Origin: Orychophragmus violaceus
Lineage: Eukaryota > Streptophyta > Magnoliopsida > Brassicales > Brassicaceae
Assembly: GCA_030180135.1 (NCBI GenBank)
Contig: CM058237.1
Coordinates: 100,452,489-100,516,488, forward strand
Direction of reading: 5' to 3'
DNA length: 64,000 bases
In this document: positions 33,323 through 43,715 of the stretch, piece after piece
Position numbering within the stretch: position 1 is the first letter of the stretch
How the letters are laid out: each line of letters begins with the position of its first letter
Notes under the pieces: model-generated
The model's database searches: none
The model's input: only the letters and a program-made list of their open reading frames with translations
Told to the model about the DNA's origin: nothing
Made by a program: the position numbers and the translations under genes

Positions 33323-33617
33323 GAAGCAGATGAATTTCGATCTAAAGTCTGCTGCAGAGAAGCGATTGGTATAGCTTAACGAGCTATATGAGATTAGGCA
33401 TCATGCCTATGAGAATTTAAAGATGTTCAAGGAGAATTGAGCTCTAGATGGTCATGTCATTTCACAATCAAGGAGGTGCATCCGTATGGTGTTGTTGTCT
33501 TGATTAGCTCTGAAGGAAAGGAGTTCACTGACAATGGACAGAGGGTGAACTACTGGGCTAAAGCCGAAATTCCAAGAGGTCACATTTTTCCTTTGAATGA
33601 TGCACCTATTGCCTGAT
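33323..33617 (+). pseudogene. Element C integrase C-terminus
   Basis: Resumes the element C integrase after the Pack-CACTA. Recognisable pieces are NFDLKSAAEKRL, LYEIRHHAYENLKM and WAKAEIPRGHIFPLNDAPIA, the last matching the element B end (WAKAEIPEGN). Several stops and a small deletion are present. Confidence 0.8.
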
Positions 33618-33784
33618 CGCAGTATATTCAGGCTAATGACGTTAAAAGAGCGCTTGGTGGTAGGCAACCCACTGGTAAGTCTGTAAATATTCAATTTGGT
33701 GTTTTCTTTTTTATTTTACCTTGGTTTTTTATTTTAGTTTCGTGTTAAGTCTGTACAGATACAGATTGTCAAGGATACCAGACT

Positions 33785-33820
33785 GCATCAATCATCGTGG
33801 TCTTGTGCGTCGGTCGATGC
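33785..33820. repeat. Paired module 9, degenerate (element C)
   Basis: The left arm GCATCAATCATCGT is decayed, the right arm GCGTCGGTCGATGC is good; 22 bp apart. Confidence 0.5.
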
Positions 33821-33908
33821 AGGGGTCGAATGAAAAGTGTCTAAAAAGACGTAAGTTTATTGACCCAAAAAATCGAGCAAACCAACTCGATATTCAGAAT
33901 CCCAAAAT

Positions 33909-33944
33909 GTGTCGACCGATGTGGTCCTGTGCATCGGTCGATGC
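33909..33944. repeat. Paired module 10 (element C)
   Basis: GTGTCGACCGATGT, 8 nt, GCATCGGTCGATGC; cores 22 bp apart. Confidence 0.8.
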
Positions 33945-34493
33945 ATGTCCACATGAGGTAAGTAACTTAAATATTTTCTTCTTCTTCTTCCTCGCCATTA
34001 TCTCTTTCGCGATGAAACCGATAACTTTCACCTCAAATCACAACTTCTTCACCGATTTTGGTGATTCAAAAGCCCACTCCACACGAATTTTCTCCCTCAT
34101 TCCATTTCTATCATCCATTTCATCGATCTGTGAGGTATGTGCTTCGAATCCCATGTTTTTAGATTTCATCCCTAAGGTAATAACTTTGAAATTAACCACG
34201 ATTTTGATAGATTCTTGCTATATTCATGCCTAATTAGGGTTTGTGGTATTGATTTCGAGTTTTCCCTGAGTTTTCAAGAGCAGATTCGCAAGTTTTCTAA
34301 AAATCCCTGATTTGATGACGAACACTTGCGATTGTGCGATTCTGCTGGAATTAGGACGGAATTGATAGGAATTGTGGTTGCATTTGGTGCTGTGAATGAT
34401 TACATTTGATGATTTGCATGATTGTAGCATTTGTTGATCTTAGATCCTTGGCTTAATTTGCGAGAATTTGTTTTCTTGTGTCTTTGATTGCAG

Positions 34494-35885
34494 ATGACTC
34501 CAAAGAAGCGCACGAGGAAGCAGACATGGTAGGCTTCGACTTCAGACACTCCTGCTGATTTTGGCACACGAACCTCGTCTCCTCCCATGGCATACCAGCA
34601 TTCTGCTGGACTGATTAGGCCTCCTTGGCCAAAGGGTGATCGTGATCCGATCTCAATGCACACTGTTTGGGAACACGATCACAAGACAGAGACTGAGGAT
34701 GAAAAGTGCACCAAGCGAGAGATATGAGAGGATTAGGATGAGTACGATACACTCTTCTACAATGCATGGCTGTCAGTGGAGATTGAGCCCACAAGGCTAA
34801 TTGATTACAAGACAGTGAAGAGTATGGGGATACTATCTGATGTGGAGAAGATAGTAAAGCAGATAGGCTTGGGGATGATGCCGATGAAGTCATATGAGAT
34901 TATTTCTGACCTTGATAGGCAAATGCTTTCGACTTGTCGTGTCTACTACACGAACGAGCCGAAAAGGAGAGCACAATAAGGGGTCATGACCTTCATGTGC
35001 ATGGGAGTTAGATATCGCATCTCGCTTATGGATCTCTGCGGTATATATGGGTTCAAGAAGGAGCCTATTCGCTGTGTTATGACTTCTGAGTGGGCTGATG
35101 TAGACGTTCAGACCTTCTGGTCACATTTTGGGAGCGGGATCTACCATTCTCGTCACCTCAACCAGACAGCAGTTCGACATCCAGTCTTGAGGTATGTCGT
35201 GCCTGTTTTGGGGAACACTATACTGTGTAAGGCTGAACCAAGCAAGATGAGGAAATCAGAGCTTTTGTTCCTCTACACTGGGATTAGTCACCTATTCTCT
35301 GAGGACGTTTTAGCTGACCCGTGCTCCAACCTGAACATGGGGGCAGTCTTCATAGAGCATCTCTGCACTTTGAAGACAAAGGGATTCAACAGGAAGAAGA
35401 CAGAGATAATAGGCAGCTTATTGACTCCTATTTTCAGATATTTCTGGATTAGCACAGATGGGCGTGATATCATCACTAAGAGGTTGTGGATGGATGAGAA
35501 TCATCTCAGGGGCACTACCTGGATGAAGGCAGGTAATCTTTTTGTCTTCACTGATGCACAGAGCAGAGAGTGGTGTGTGAAGCTCCCATTGAGAGGGCTC
35601 ACGACGATTAAGGCTGTTTTGGACTTGAGCTTTCAGCCCAATGAGAATCTGCTGCGACCGGTTCCTACGAACAAGCTTCACAAGAGAGCTTCCCCTTCTG
35701 CAGCATTCCAGACGATGGTAAAGGACATACTGCGTGGTATCTGGGAGATGATTGCTAGTTATTCCTGTCGTCGCGCCCCAAGAGTCTATGTTCCTGGTCC
35801 TGCACCTCGTCGCAAAAGCTCTCCGATTCCTGATTCTGGTGGTTCTGATCCGTGTGCTGAGATTTCTGATGTGGACTCTTCCTAG
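34494..35885 (+). pseudogene. ATHILA ORF1-like ORF (envelope position) of element C
   Basis: One reading frame starting MTPKKRTRKQTW and ending DVDSS. It is interrupted only by TAG 34530, TGA 34725, TAG 34734 and TAA 34977. The body (NAWLSVEIEPTRLIDYKT, GVRYRISLMDLCGIYGFKKE, RHPVLRYVVPVLGNT, LLFLYTGISHL) resembles the ATHILA ORF-1 family (PF03078). That protein lies between pol and the 3' LTR, where an envelope gene would sit. The CAG directly before its ATG suggests expression from a spliced RNA. Function is unknown. I saw no clear signal peptide or transmembrane segment. Confidence 0.75.
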
Positions 35886-36144
35886 TTCTCATTTCTGGTT
35901 CCTATTCTTTGACACTTCGGTTCTTTACTTTTTCCTTTCTTTTTCTTTCTTTTGAGTCATTTTTTATGTTTCTCTTGAGTATATGTCAGTCCCTTTTGCA
36001 TTGGAACTTATATACTCTTGACTTTGGGTGATTACCATGTGCTTTGACATTGTATTGTCTTTGTTCTTCATAGCTCACATGTGCTTTTAGTGTGCAAACA
36101 CAAATCAGTTGTTGTCTACGAAAATATGCACCTACAAACACACT

Positions 36145-36179
36145 GCGTCGATCGACTCACCCTTTGATTCGATCGCTGC
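36145..36179. repeat. Paired module 11 (element C 3' region)
   Basis: GCGTCGATCGACTC, 7 nt, GATTCGATCGCTGC; cores 21 bp apart. Confidence 0.8.
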
Positions 36180-36195
36180 AGCCTTTTAAAAATTT

Positions 36196-36230
36196 GCGTC
36201 GACTATTGCACCTTATGTGTCGGTCGATGC
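36196..36230. repeat. Paired module 12 (element C 3' region)
   Basis: GCGTCGACTATTGC, 7 nt, GTGTCGGTCGATGC; 21 bp apart, 51 bp after module 11 (same phasing as modules 2 and 3). Confidence 0.8.
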
Positions 36231-37037
36231 AGGTTGCCGGGTCAGGTAACTCACGAGTTCACAAGTACATTTCGTTCCTTATTATCTTTTACCGAGCCCA
36301 ATCTTCGATTCCACTGGGGACAATGTGTTTCAAGTGTGGGGGAGGTGGTACCGATATCATATTTTCTTTTCTTAGAGTCAGTCTGAGTCGTTTTATTGAG
36401 TCAAAACCCTTGAGTATGAAACTAGGACTTTTTGAGGAAATCACCACATTCAAAGGAAAACCCCCCACATTTGAGGAAACTAGGACTTATTGATTCCACT
36501 GGGGACCATTGGATTAGCCTGTTTGCGATCTCTGACTATTAGAAAACCCCCCATAGAGATCAACTTACCAAGGACATCAATATCACTTCAGAAATTCAGA
36601 GGATCCATTACTGACTTCACCCCTAACTTTACTTAATTTTTCTCACCCAGGGGCTTGGTATACTTTGGATCGGATTCCTTTGTCAGTCTTGAAAGTCTTG
36701 TAAACCTATCTGGGTATGGTTCCCTTCTCCCTTCCCTTGAAGCAAATAAAAAAAGAGTAATAAATTGTGGATAAGCTAGTAGCTTCGAAGTGATCACAGG
36801 AGTGGTAGAGACCCTTATTACATCATGTGCTTCATGGAATGTGTCCAAAGTAATACCCCAATAAAAGGGAAGAGCAGCTGATAAAAAAAAACTAAAATGA
36901 TACTCAATGGGAAAAAATCAGCTGCTAAAGTGAGAAAAGGGAGAAGAAAAGAACCAGAAGTTGACAGTCTTGTATTCAGGTACTGACGGGTAAGAGTCCA
37001 TGTGTCCTTTGATCGATACTCCCTCGGTGAGACCGCA

Positions 37038-38213
37038 TGATATATCATGTTTTTTCTAGGTTTTCAACCATGATATAGTTGTGTATATTGAGTCTTTAAC
37101 CTGGTTTTTTGAGTCTATTGAGTCTTCTACAGGTAGACTTGTGTTTGGAGCAAACAGAGGGATTATAGGACGTTTCTGGTGATTTGTGCAACGAGCTGAA
37201 GTTGGTGTCTCGGCCACGACTAGATGTCGACCGACACTGAACTTGGTGTGGGTCGACACTGAGCGCGAGAGAAGTTATATGCCGAGTTGAGACAAGTTTT
37301 GAAGAATTGCATAAAGACTCCAAAGTTTCCCCTAATTCTAATCGGACCTCAAAACGAGTTTAGGAGTTTTAATTAGGTTTTCAGACTCATTATTGAGTTT
37401 ATCTTGTTCTTACTTTGTTCTTTCTTTTGGAGATTGAGAGATTTGCTAAGGGGCTGATTCTTGCTACTTGTAACCTTTGAGAGAAGGATTTCGAACCCAT
37501 TTATCTTATCTATTCAGTCTTTTGGTTTTCTATTCATGATGTGTTGTTTAATTGATAATATGTCTGAGTAGTAACCTAGTTAGATTTAGGAATTCTCATA
37601 AGGGTTTTATGCATGTTTAGATAACTGATTTATTAGGATTCACAATATGTTCGTTCGTTACCTAAGTTGCGTTTAATACTGAATTCTGAACTGATCACCT
37701 GGGGTTTAGATCTGAGATAATTAACTTAGCACGAGTGTGTGAGTTATAATCTGAATAAACTTAGTGTGAGAAATTTGACTAGATACAAAGAGATTTGGTT
37801 TAGGAGAATTGTGAACCGATAGAACCTGTTCTTAATGCTTGTTTAGAACTCTAGGATCACAAAGATATTTGGATCGCTAGGTTCCTAGATATAGAAACAA
37901 TCTCAGTGAGAGTTGGATTGTTTAGCATTGTGTTTCTAGTTCTTGAACATGTGTTTAATCTGAATCTGGTTAGTTAAGTATCTGACATTGCATAATTCCC
38001 GAGAAATTCCTAAGTCTGACGCCTTTCTCCTATTAAAAACACTTCCTTGTTTACTTGCTTTCGTTTACTGCTTTCTTCTGATTGATTTAGCTTAACTTGA
38101 GAACATACAATCTATCGTGTGAGTCGTGAGTCCTTGTGGATTCGATACCCTAAGTACTACATTTTCATAATTGTGCACTTGCAGTAGAATAGGATAAAAC
38201 TCTGAGCCTATCA
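37038..38213 (+). repeat. Element B 5' LTR
   Basis: 1176 bp, starting TGATATATCATG and ending CCTATCA, homologous to but clearly diverged from the element A LTR. Carries one paired module at 37224-37259. Confidence 0.85.
37224..37259. repeat. Paired module 13 (element B 5' LTR)
   Basis: ATGTCGACCGACAC, 8 nt, GTGTGGGTCGACAC; 22 bp apart. Confidence 0.78.
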
Positions 38214-38219
38214 ATTTTT

Positions 38220-38237
38220 TGGCGCCGTTGCCGAGGG
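38220..38237 (+). other. Element B primer-binding site
   Basis: TGGCGCCGTTGCCGAGGG, 6 nt after the LTR, same type as element A. Confidence 0.8.
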
Positions 38238-38359
38238 CTCAACTGAGTTCGCCGATAGATTTTGTTTTAGAGTTTAGTCTAAGTCGTTTTATTTCTTTTG
38301 TTACTGAATTTTCTCGGTTTGGCTTGTTTTGTTGCTGCAGGAATCGACATTCGCATTCA

Positions 38360-38394
38360 GTGTCGACCGACACCCTCCTAGTGTCGCCCGACAT
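38360..38394. repeat. Paired module 14 (element B leader)
   Basis: GTGTCGACCGACAC, 7 nt, GTGTCGCCCGACAT; 21 bp apart. Confidence 0.82.
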
Positions 38395-38425
38395 CGACCT
38401 CGAGACAGTGTTTTGAAGTCAGTGT

Positions 38426-39337
38426 ATGCCTAATCGTCACACCCGAAGCAACCAGAGCGAAGAACTTGTGAACCTCATACTTGAGGAGCTTGCTAAACTT
38501 GAGAGAACAAACAGAAAGGGCCAAAGAACAAGAATGATGAACAACCGTTTGATTTTGAGACTAGATGTTGAGGGAGTTCTGAGAGACCCACAGAACAACC
38601 CGTACAATGATCAGGGGAAAAGGATTGATGCTGAGGGACGCGTAATCCCTGAACCTGAACAACCTCAAGGTCAGGGGCAGATGGTCAATGGTGGAGGTAA
38701 TGGACAACAACCTAATCCTCCTGCTGCTGAGAGGACTCTTGCTGATTACAACCGACCATATGAGTTTTATGCTAACCGGTCAGCAATTATACCTCCTCCT
38801 TTTGAAAGGAATGAGTTTGAGCTCAAGACTGTCTACTATACACTTCTGAGACAGCATCCTTTCCATTGTCTTCCCAATGAGCAACCCATGGACCACATTG
38901 AGGATTTTGAAGCCTTCGTCACTGAGATGAAGCACAATGGAGTGGGTTATGACTTCCTTTTCCTCAAGCTTTTTCCATACTCTCTTGCTGGAGAAGCTGC
39001 AGCTTGGTTTAAGCAACTTCCACCTGGGAAGTTAACTACTTGGGATGCAGTGAAGAGAGAATTCCTGCAACATTTCTATGATGATGCTCGCTCAGATCAG
39101 CTCAGACAGGATCTTCTGACATTCACTTAGGGACCTACAGACCCATTTAAGTCTGCTTGGGTGAGGTTTTAGAGGTACCAACGAGATTGTCCTCATCATG
39201 GATTCTCTGAAGTTCAGTTGCTGGGCATTTTCTTCAGAGGTGTGGATCTCTGGTACCAGTCTGCGTTAGATGCTGCCAGCAATGGCAACTTCAACACAAA
39301 GACTCCTGAACAAGATAGAGTGTTGATTGAGAACTTG
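38426..39337 (+). pseudogene. gag: Element B gag, N-terminal part
   Basis: Starts MPNRHTRSNQSEELVN. Contains the Athila capsid segment (LAGEAAAWFKQLPPGKLTTW, HFYDDARSDQLRQD), colinear with element A gag. TAG codons occur at 39128 (CAA in element A) and 39170 (Lys in element A). The frame is then cut by element D at the GTGAG target site and resumes at 50850. A degenerate module at 38360-38394 lies just upstream in the leader. Confidence 0.85.
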
Positions 39338-39342
39338 GTGAG
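39338..39342. repeat. Element D target-site duplication, left (GTGAG)
   Basis: Repeated exactly at 50845-50849. Confidence 0.95.
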
Positions 39343-39880
39343 TGTTGGTACTGGATTTCCCTCTAGGAAATCCGGCCCATTAACAGACAATGCGAAAGCC
39401 CGTAATTACAAGCCCGTCCCAGAATCAAAGACAAAAAGTAGAGCCGACTCCTTTGTTGGGCCCAAGCGAATAAACGCCCTGACAAGGCCCGGACGATGCC
39501 GAAGCCGGAGACTGTCGAGTTCGAGCTCGGCAGAAGATGACGTGGAGATAGAGCAACTCGGTCTTCGCCAGTTCAACTGATACACGCGAATCTCGGAGAT
39601 CGTTATGACGGCGAGGCCGAAATATCAGAACAGAAAGAGGTCAAGGTCGAGACTATTTAAAGAAGAAGTGGCGACTCATTAAATACATTCCAACCTAGGC
39701 TAAGAACACTTCGATTAGATAGCTCGATTTCATACTTTGTACTCTCTTCTCGATTGTGTTTGTTCTATCTCGACGATCAGTCTCAATAAAGTCTTTGATT
39801 CATAGGAAACTATACCATTTCTATATCCTAAAGTCCAAATCCACGAATACAAATTCTTAGTGTGAATCCCGGATCTCACA
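39343..39880 (+). repeat. Element D left LTR
   Basis: 538 bp, TGTTGGTACTGG...GGATCTCACA. Confidence 0.93.
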
Positions 39881-39882
39881 TT

Positions 39883-39900
39883 TGGCGCCGACTGTGGGGA
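39883..39900 (+). other. Element D primer-binding site
   Basis: TGGCGCCGACTGTGGGGA, 2 nt after the LTR. This form is characteristic of Tat-group elements. Confidence 0.8.
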
Positions 39901-39954
39901 CTATCTATAGTTTTTCCTATCTTAAGAATCAGATCCTAGATCCGATAGATCGAG

Positions 39955-42318
39955 ATGAATCCCGACCAAACTGGCTCTCCCAGCGCCACACCACCAGTTG
40001 ACCTCCCTCAAACGGTCGACAACGTTCCTCAGAACACCACCGGGGTAAGAAACATGGGTCAGACCGACGGCGTGTTGACAAGCTCTGCCTCAGTCTCCAC
40101 GACCTCGGCACCAGCCGGCTCCGTCGCTCAAACAATCGGGACAAGCCAAACTCCGACAAATGTTTTGTCAGGAACTAATGATCCAAGCAGAAACTGGGTG
40201 TGGATGAGAAATGATTCAATACCCACCCCAGGAGGTGGATCTGGAATAACCAGACCTAATTCACCACTACCTTCTGCTCAACAGAGACAGGGGCCAAGCG
40301 ATCTTGCCGAGATCCGTTCGATGCTAAGCATGTTGGTAGATCGAACGAGAAATAACGAGGCAAGCGCAAGGGCCCAAGAGATCGCGAACCGCTCTCTGGC
40401 CGCGCAGCTCGACGAGCAAGAGCGGCGCCTTAACGCCCGTCTTGAAGAGCTCGCCAATCAAAGCCAAGGGGGCAGACCAACGCGAACTCCCATAAGTCCT
40501 CCACCGTGTACCCGCTTGGACTTCTCCCAGGTAGTAACTCCTCCGGGAACATCGGGAAATTTCGGTAATGCGTCAAATAGCGGCTTCCACCCTACGATGA
40601 CCCCTATCGCGATACCGACCCCGTTCAGTTCGAGTTCAATGGTCACGGATCCAACCGGATCAAGAAACCGACCATTACCCGGGCCACCACCTTTCCCGAA
40701 TAACTTTAATATCCGACCGAGGCAACTAGGAGGCTCTGCCTTCGCCTCGAGCTCAGGACTCCTTAACGGATCAAACACGGTTCAGTTCCGAACGCCCCAG
40801 ATCGACCAGACAAGGTCGGTCCCACCGATCGATCTCCTCGACCCCATTTTTCCCGAACAAACGTCAGGTCAGGCACAAGCCCAGTTCACACCCGCAGAGG
40901 GCGATGAACACGATATGCTTAGACAATACATCGAGCAGGCTAAGGCCCAGTTCAACATTCCGAGCTCGAAAGTTCACATGGCAAAGAGCGCGGCTCCTGA
41001 CATCGATCGAGTGATCGAAGAAACGCAACAAACACCGTTCACAGATCGGATCGCGTTTGCAAGGATCCGAGAAATCAAGAAAACTAAGTTTCCAGAATTC
41101 TCTGGGAAATCAGACCCGAAAGCCCACATCAGGGCATTCCGACTAGCGATGGCAAGGGTGTACCTTACCGATGAGGAGAGAGAGCCGGCCTTCTGCAGGC
41201 TCTTCGCAGAAAACCTATCGGGCTCCGCCCTAGAATGGTTTGCTGGACTGGAAGAAAGGTCCATTGACAACTTCACCCAGTTCATGACGGCTTTCCTCAA
41301 ACAATACTCCGTTTTCATCGAGGAAAAGACTACTGAGGCAGCCCTATTTGGCGTCTCTCAAAAACCTGACGAAACACTTCGCTCGTACATCGACCGATTT
41401 AAGGAAATAAAATCCAAAATCGCGAACCCACGAGACGAGGTAGCTATAGAAGCATTAAGACGAGGACTATGGTTCTCAACCAGATTCCGCGAGGAAATAA
41501 CAGTCCGCGAACCTCAAACGCTCGATGACGCCCTCCATCGCGCATCGGCCTTTGCTCGCCTCGAGGACGAAACCACGGCCCTCAGGGAAAAATACCGAAA
41601 AGAAAAGAACCCGTCGGGCTCGCAGAATTCGAACTCGAAAAAGGATTCCCGTAAATCAGGGAACGTCAACGCGGTCGAGAGCCCAAAGAGCTCGAAGAAA
41701 TTCGAGTTCGACAAGGAAAAATTCTGTGATTTCCACAATAAAAGAGGACACTCGACCGAAGATTGCTATACTCGAGCTAAAGCCGAGGCTCAAAAGCGAG
41801 AGTCCGAAAGAAAACAAGACTCCGAAGTCGAGGAGGAAACTCTGCCCGACATAAAGGAAAACAAACATACCAAGGAGTCGAACTCCAAAAATCCTTCTCA
41901 GAACAAACGGGAACGGTCAAAAGAGCCGGAATCCCCCGAAATACTCCCTCAAGGATCGCGAAAGCGAGTCGAGTTCATCCTCGGTGAGCTCAACCTGAGC
42001 GGCACTCCGGGAGGTTCGGCACTATCCCCGCCTCCGGCTCCTACTAAAAATTTACGCTCGAGAATCAATCTCCCTCGTCTCTGCCGGGGGGGGGGGGGGG
42101 TGTACGGGCTATACCCCCTAAACGAATCGACTTCATCTTCGGTGGCTCCAAGATTTACCGCGACTCGGTCAATTCGATCAAAGCTCTTCAAAGAAGAGTC
42201 GAGACCGACAGAGGGGGGAAAACCCCAATGTTGGCTTCAGACCACGAAATCATTTTCTACGAAAGCGAGACAAGTAATCTCGACAAACCACACGACGACG
42301 CCCTCCTCGTTTGTCTAG
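39955..42318 (+). CDS. gag: Element D gag
   Basis: 787 codons from MNPDQTGSPS, 54 bp after the primer-binding site. A long Ser/Pro-rich N-terminus is followed by a Retrotrans_gag capsid domain at about residues 370-530 (FPEFSGKSDPKAHIRAFRLA, LSGSALEWFAGL). A zinc-knuckle variant, CDFHNKRGHSTEDC, lies near residue 597 (first cysteine pair replaced by C-x2-H). The true gag end is probably near the 15-G run at 42086-42100. Beyond it this frame reads non-homologous residues while the pol frame carries the conserved sequence. Capsid formation and RNA packaging are the expected roles. Confidence 0.85.
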   Translation: MNPDQTGSPSATPPVDLPQTVDNVPQNTTGVRNMGQTDGVLTSSASVSTTSAPAGSVAQTIGTSQTPTNVLSGTNDPSRNWVWMRNDSIPTPGGGSGITRPNSPLPSAQQRQGPSDLAEIRSMLSMLVDRTRNNEASARAQEIANRSLAAQLDEQERRLNARLEELANQSQGGRPTRTPISPPPCTRLDFSQVVTPPGTSGNFGNASNSGFHPTMTPIAIPTPFSSSSMVTDPTGSRNRPLPGPPPFPNNFNIRPRQLGGSAFASSSGLLNGSNTVQFRTPQIDQTRSVPPIDLLDPIFPEQTSGQAQAQFTPAEGDEHDMLRQYIEQAKAQFNIPSSKVHMAKSAAPDIDRVIEETQQTPFTDRIAFARIREIKKTKFPEFSGKSDPKAHIRAFRLAMARVYLTDEEREPAFCRLFAENLSGSALEWFAGLEERSIDNFTQFMTAFLKQYSVFIEEKTTEAALFGVSQKPDETLRSYIDRFKEIKSKIANPRDEVAIEALRRGLWFSTRFREEITVREPQTLDDALHRASAFARLEDETTALREKYRKEKNPSGSQNSNSKKDSRKSGNVNAVESPKSSKKFEFDKEKFCDFHNKRGHSTEDCYTRAKAEAQKRESERKQDSEVEEETLPDIKENKHTKESNSKNPSQNKRERSKEPESPEILPQGSRKRVEFILGELNLSGTPGGSALSPPPAPTKNLRSRINLPRLCRGGGGVYGLYPLNESTSSSVAPRFTATRSIRSKLFKEESRPTEGGKPQCWLQTTKSFSTKARQVISTNHTTTPSSFV
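42086..42100 (+). repeat. 15-G homopolymer at the gag/pol border
   Basis: A run of 15 G. Gag (frame 1) enters it; the conserved pol sequence (IPPKRIDFIFGG...) leaves it in frame 3. A change of run length by one would join the frames. Confidence 0.9.
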
Positions 42319-42956
42319 TAGTGGGAGATGTCGAACTCTCAAGGATAATGATTGACACGGGAAGTTTGGTAGATGTCCTCTTTTACGACGCGTTCAAAAA
42401 GATGGACTTCAACGACTCCGAGATCGTGGAAGAAAAGACACCACTAGTAGGTTTCGCTGGCGAAACGACATACTCGATGGGCTCTGTCTTCGCCCCAGTA
42501 ATCGCTGGAGGAGTTCGAAGAATGACGGAGTTCGTCATAGTAGATCGGCCAGCTCCCTATAACGCGATCCTAGGTCGACCATGGATATACGACATGAAAG
42601 CGGTACCATCGACCTACCACCAATGCGTAAAATTCCCAACTCCCAAAGGGATCAAAACCATTTACGGAAGTCAAAAGATTTCCCGTCATTGCTACATGAA
42701 CGGATACAAGCAGATCGAGAAATCCCCTGCGTAGCAATTACAGAAAGAGGAGGAGCTCGCCACCATGCAGACCAAAAGGTAGAACGACCCAAGTCAAATA
42801 GGACCCCCAAAGGACCTCACGACTCAGGTCTGCATAGACGATGCTCATCCCGAAAGACTCATTGGCGTCGGAATCGACCTATCAGAGCCAGTTAAAAATG
42901 AACTGGTCTTTTTTCTCAAACAGAACGTCGACTCCTTCGCCTGGTCTTCAGCAGAC
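42101..42956 (+). pseudogene. pol: Element D protease region
   Basis: Retropepsin motif SRIMIDTGSLVDVLFYDAF (DTG catalytic triad, about 42345) and the GRPWIYDMKAVPSTYHQ segment near 42575. In-frame TAG codons at 42732-42734 and 42780-42782 separate it from RT. The connecting segment (CIDDAHPERLIGVGIDLS) continues in the same frame. Confidence 0.85.
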
Positions 42957-43712
42957 ATGAAAGGGATCAATATCGACGTAACCAGCCACGAGCTAAATGT
43001 CGACCCAACCTACAAACCGGTAAGACAGAAGCGTCGAAAACTAGGTCTTGAGCGGGCCAAAGCCGTCAATGACGAGGTCAAACGGTTATTAAAAATCGGA
43101 TCGATCAGAGAGGTCAAGTACCCTGACTGGCTTGCGATCCCTGTGGTGGTTAAGAAAAAGAACGAAAAGTGGAGGGTCTGTGTAGATTTCACGGATCTCA
43201 ACAAAGCATGTCCAAAGGACAGCTTCCCACTTCCGCACATCGACCAACTGGTCGAGGCTACCGCCGGACATCAGCTACTATCTTTTATGGACGCGTTCTC
43301 AGGGTACAATCAAATATTAATGAACCCTGAGGACCAAGAAAAGACTTCGTTCATAACGGATCGAGGCACATACTGCTACAAAGTCATGCCCTTCGGACTG
43401 AAAAACGCAGGAGCAACTTACCAACGCCTCGTCAACAAGATGTTTTCAGGACTCCTAGGCAAAACCATGGAAGTCTACATTGATGATATGCTGGTAAAAT
43501 CTTCCAGGTATGAGGATCACATCCCCCAACTAAAAGAATGTTTTACCATTCTCAATAAATACGGGATGAAACTCAACCCAGCAAAGTGTACCTTCGGGGT
43601 TCCCTCAGGAGAATTCCTTGGTTACTTAGTGACCGAAAGAGGGATCGAAGCGAACCCCAAACAGATCGCAACGTTCATAGAGATGAAATCTCCCAGAACA
43701 ACGCGAGAAGTC
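42957..43712 (+). CDS. pol: Element D reverse transcriptase domain
   Basis: 252 codons. RT motifs in order: IPVVVKKKNEKWRVCVDFTD, LNKACPKDSFPLPHID, FMDAFSGYNQI, MPFGLKNAGATYQR and the catalytic YIDDMLVKS at about 43478-43504. It ends at TAG 43713-43715, where the conserved sequence would read REVQRLTG (Gln codon). The following frame is in register, so a single nonsense codon splits pol here. As a domain it keeps the catalytic Asp residues. Confidence 0.88.
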
Positions 43713-43715
43713 TAG

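Larger units (their letters stand above)
33618..34493 (+). other. Element C spacer with modules and splice signals
   Basis: Non-coding. Carries two paired modules (33785-33820, 33909-33944), a 5' splice-site-like GAG|GTAAGTAAC near 33957 and a 3' splice-site-like TTTGATTGCAG ending at 34493, immediately before the ORF1 ATG. Confidence 0.5.
35886..37037 (+). other. Element C 3' region
   Basis: Non-coding. Two paired modules (36145-36230) are followed by CACTGGGGACAATGTG and the purine tract AAGTGTGGGGGAGG at 36332-36345, then blocks shared with elements A and B. It is cut at 37037 by the element B LTR. Confidence 0.65.

Noticed and set aside
40975..41010. GACATCGATCGAGTGATCG in element D gag as another paired module
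   Set aside because: Only one core, no second arm at about 21 bp; it encodes ordinary gag sequence.
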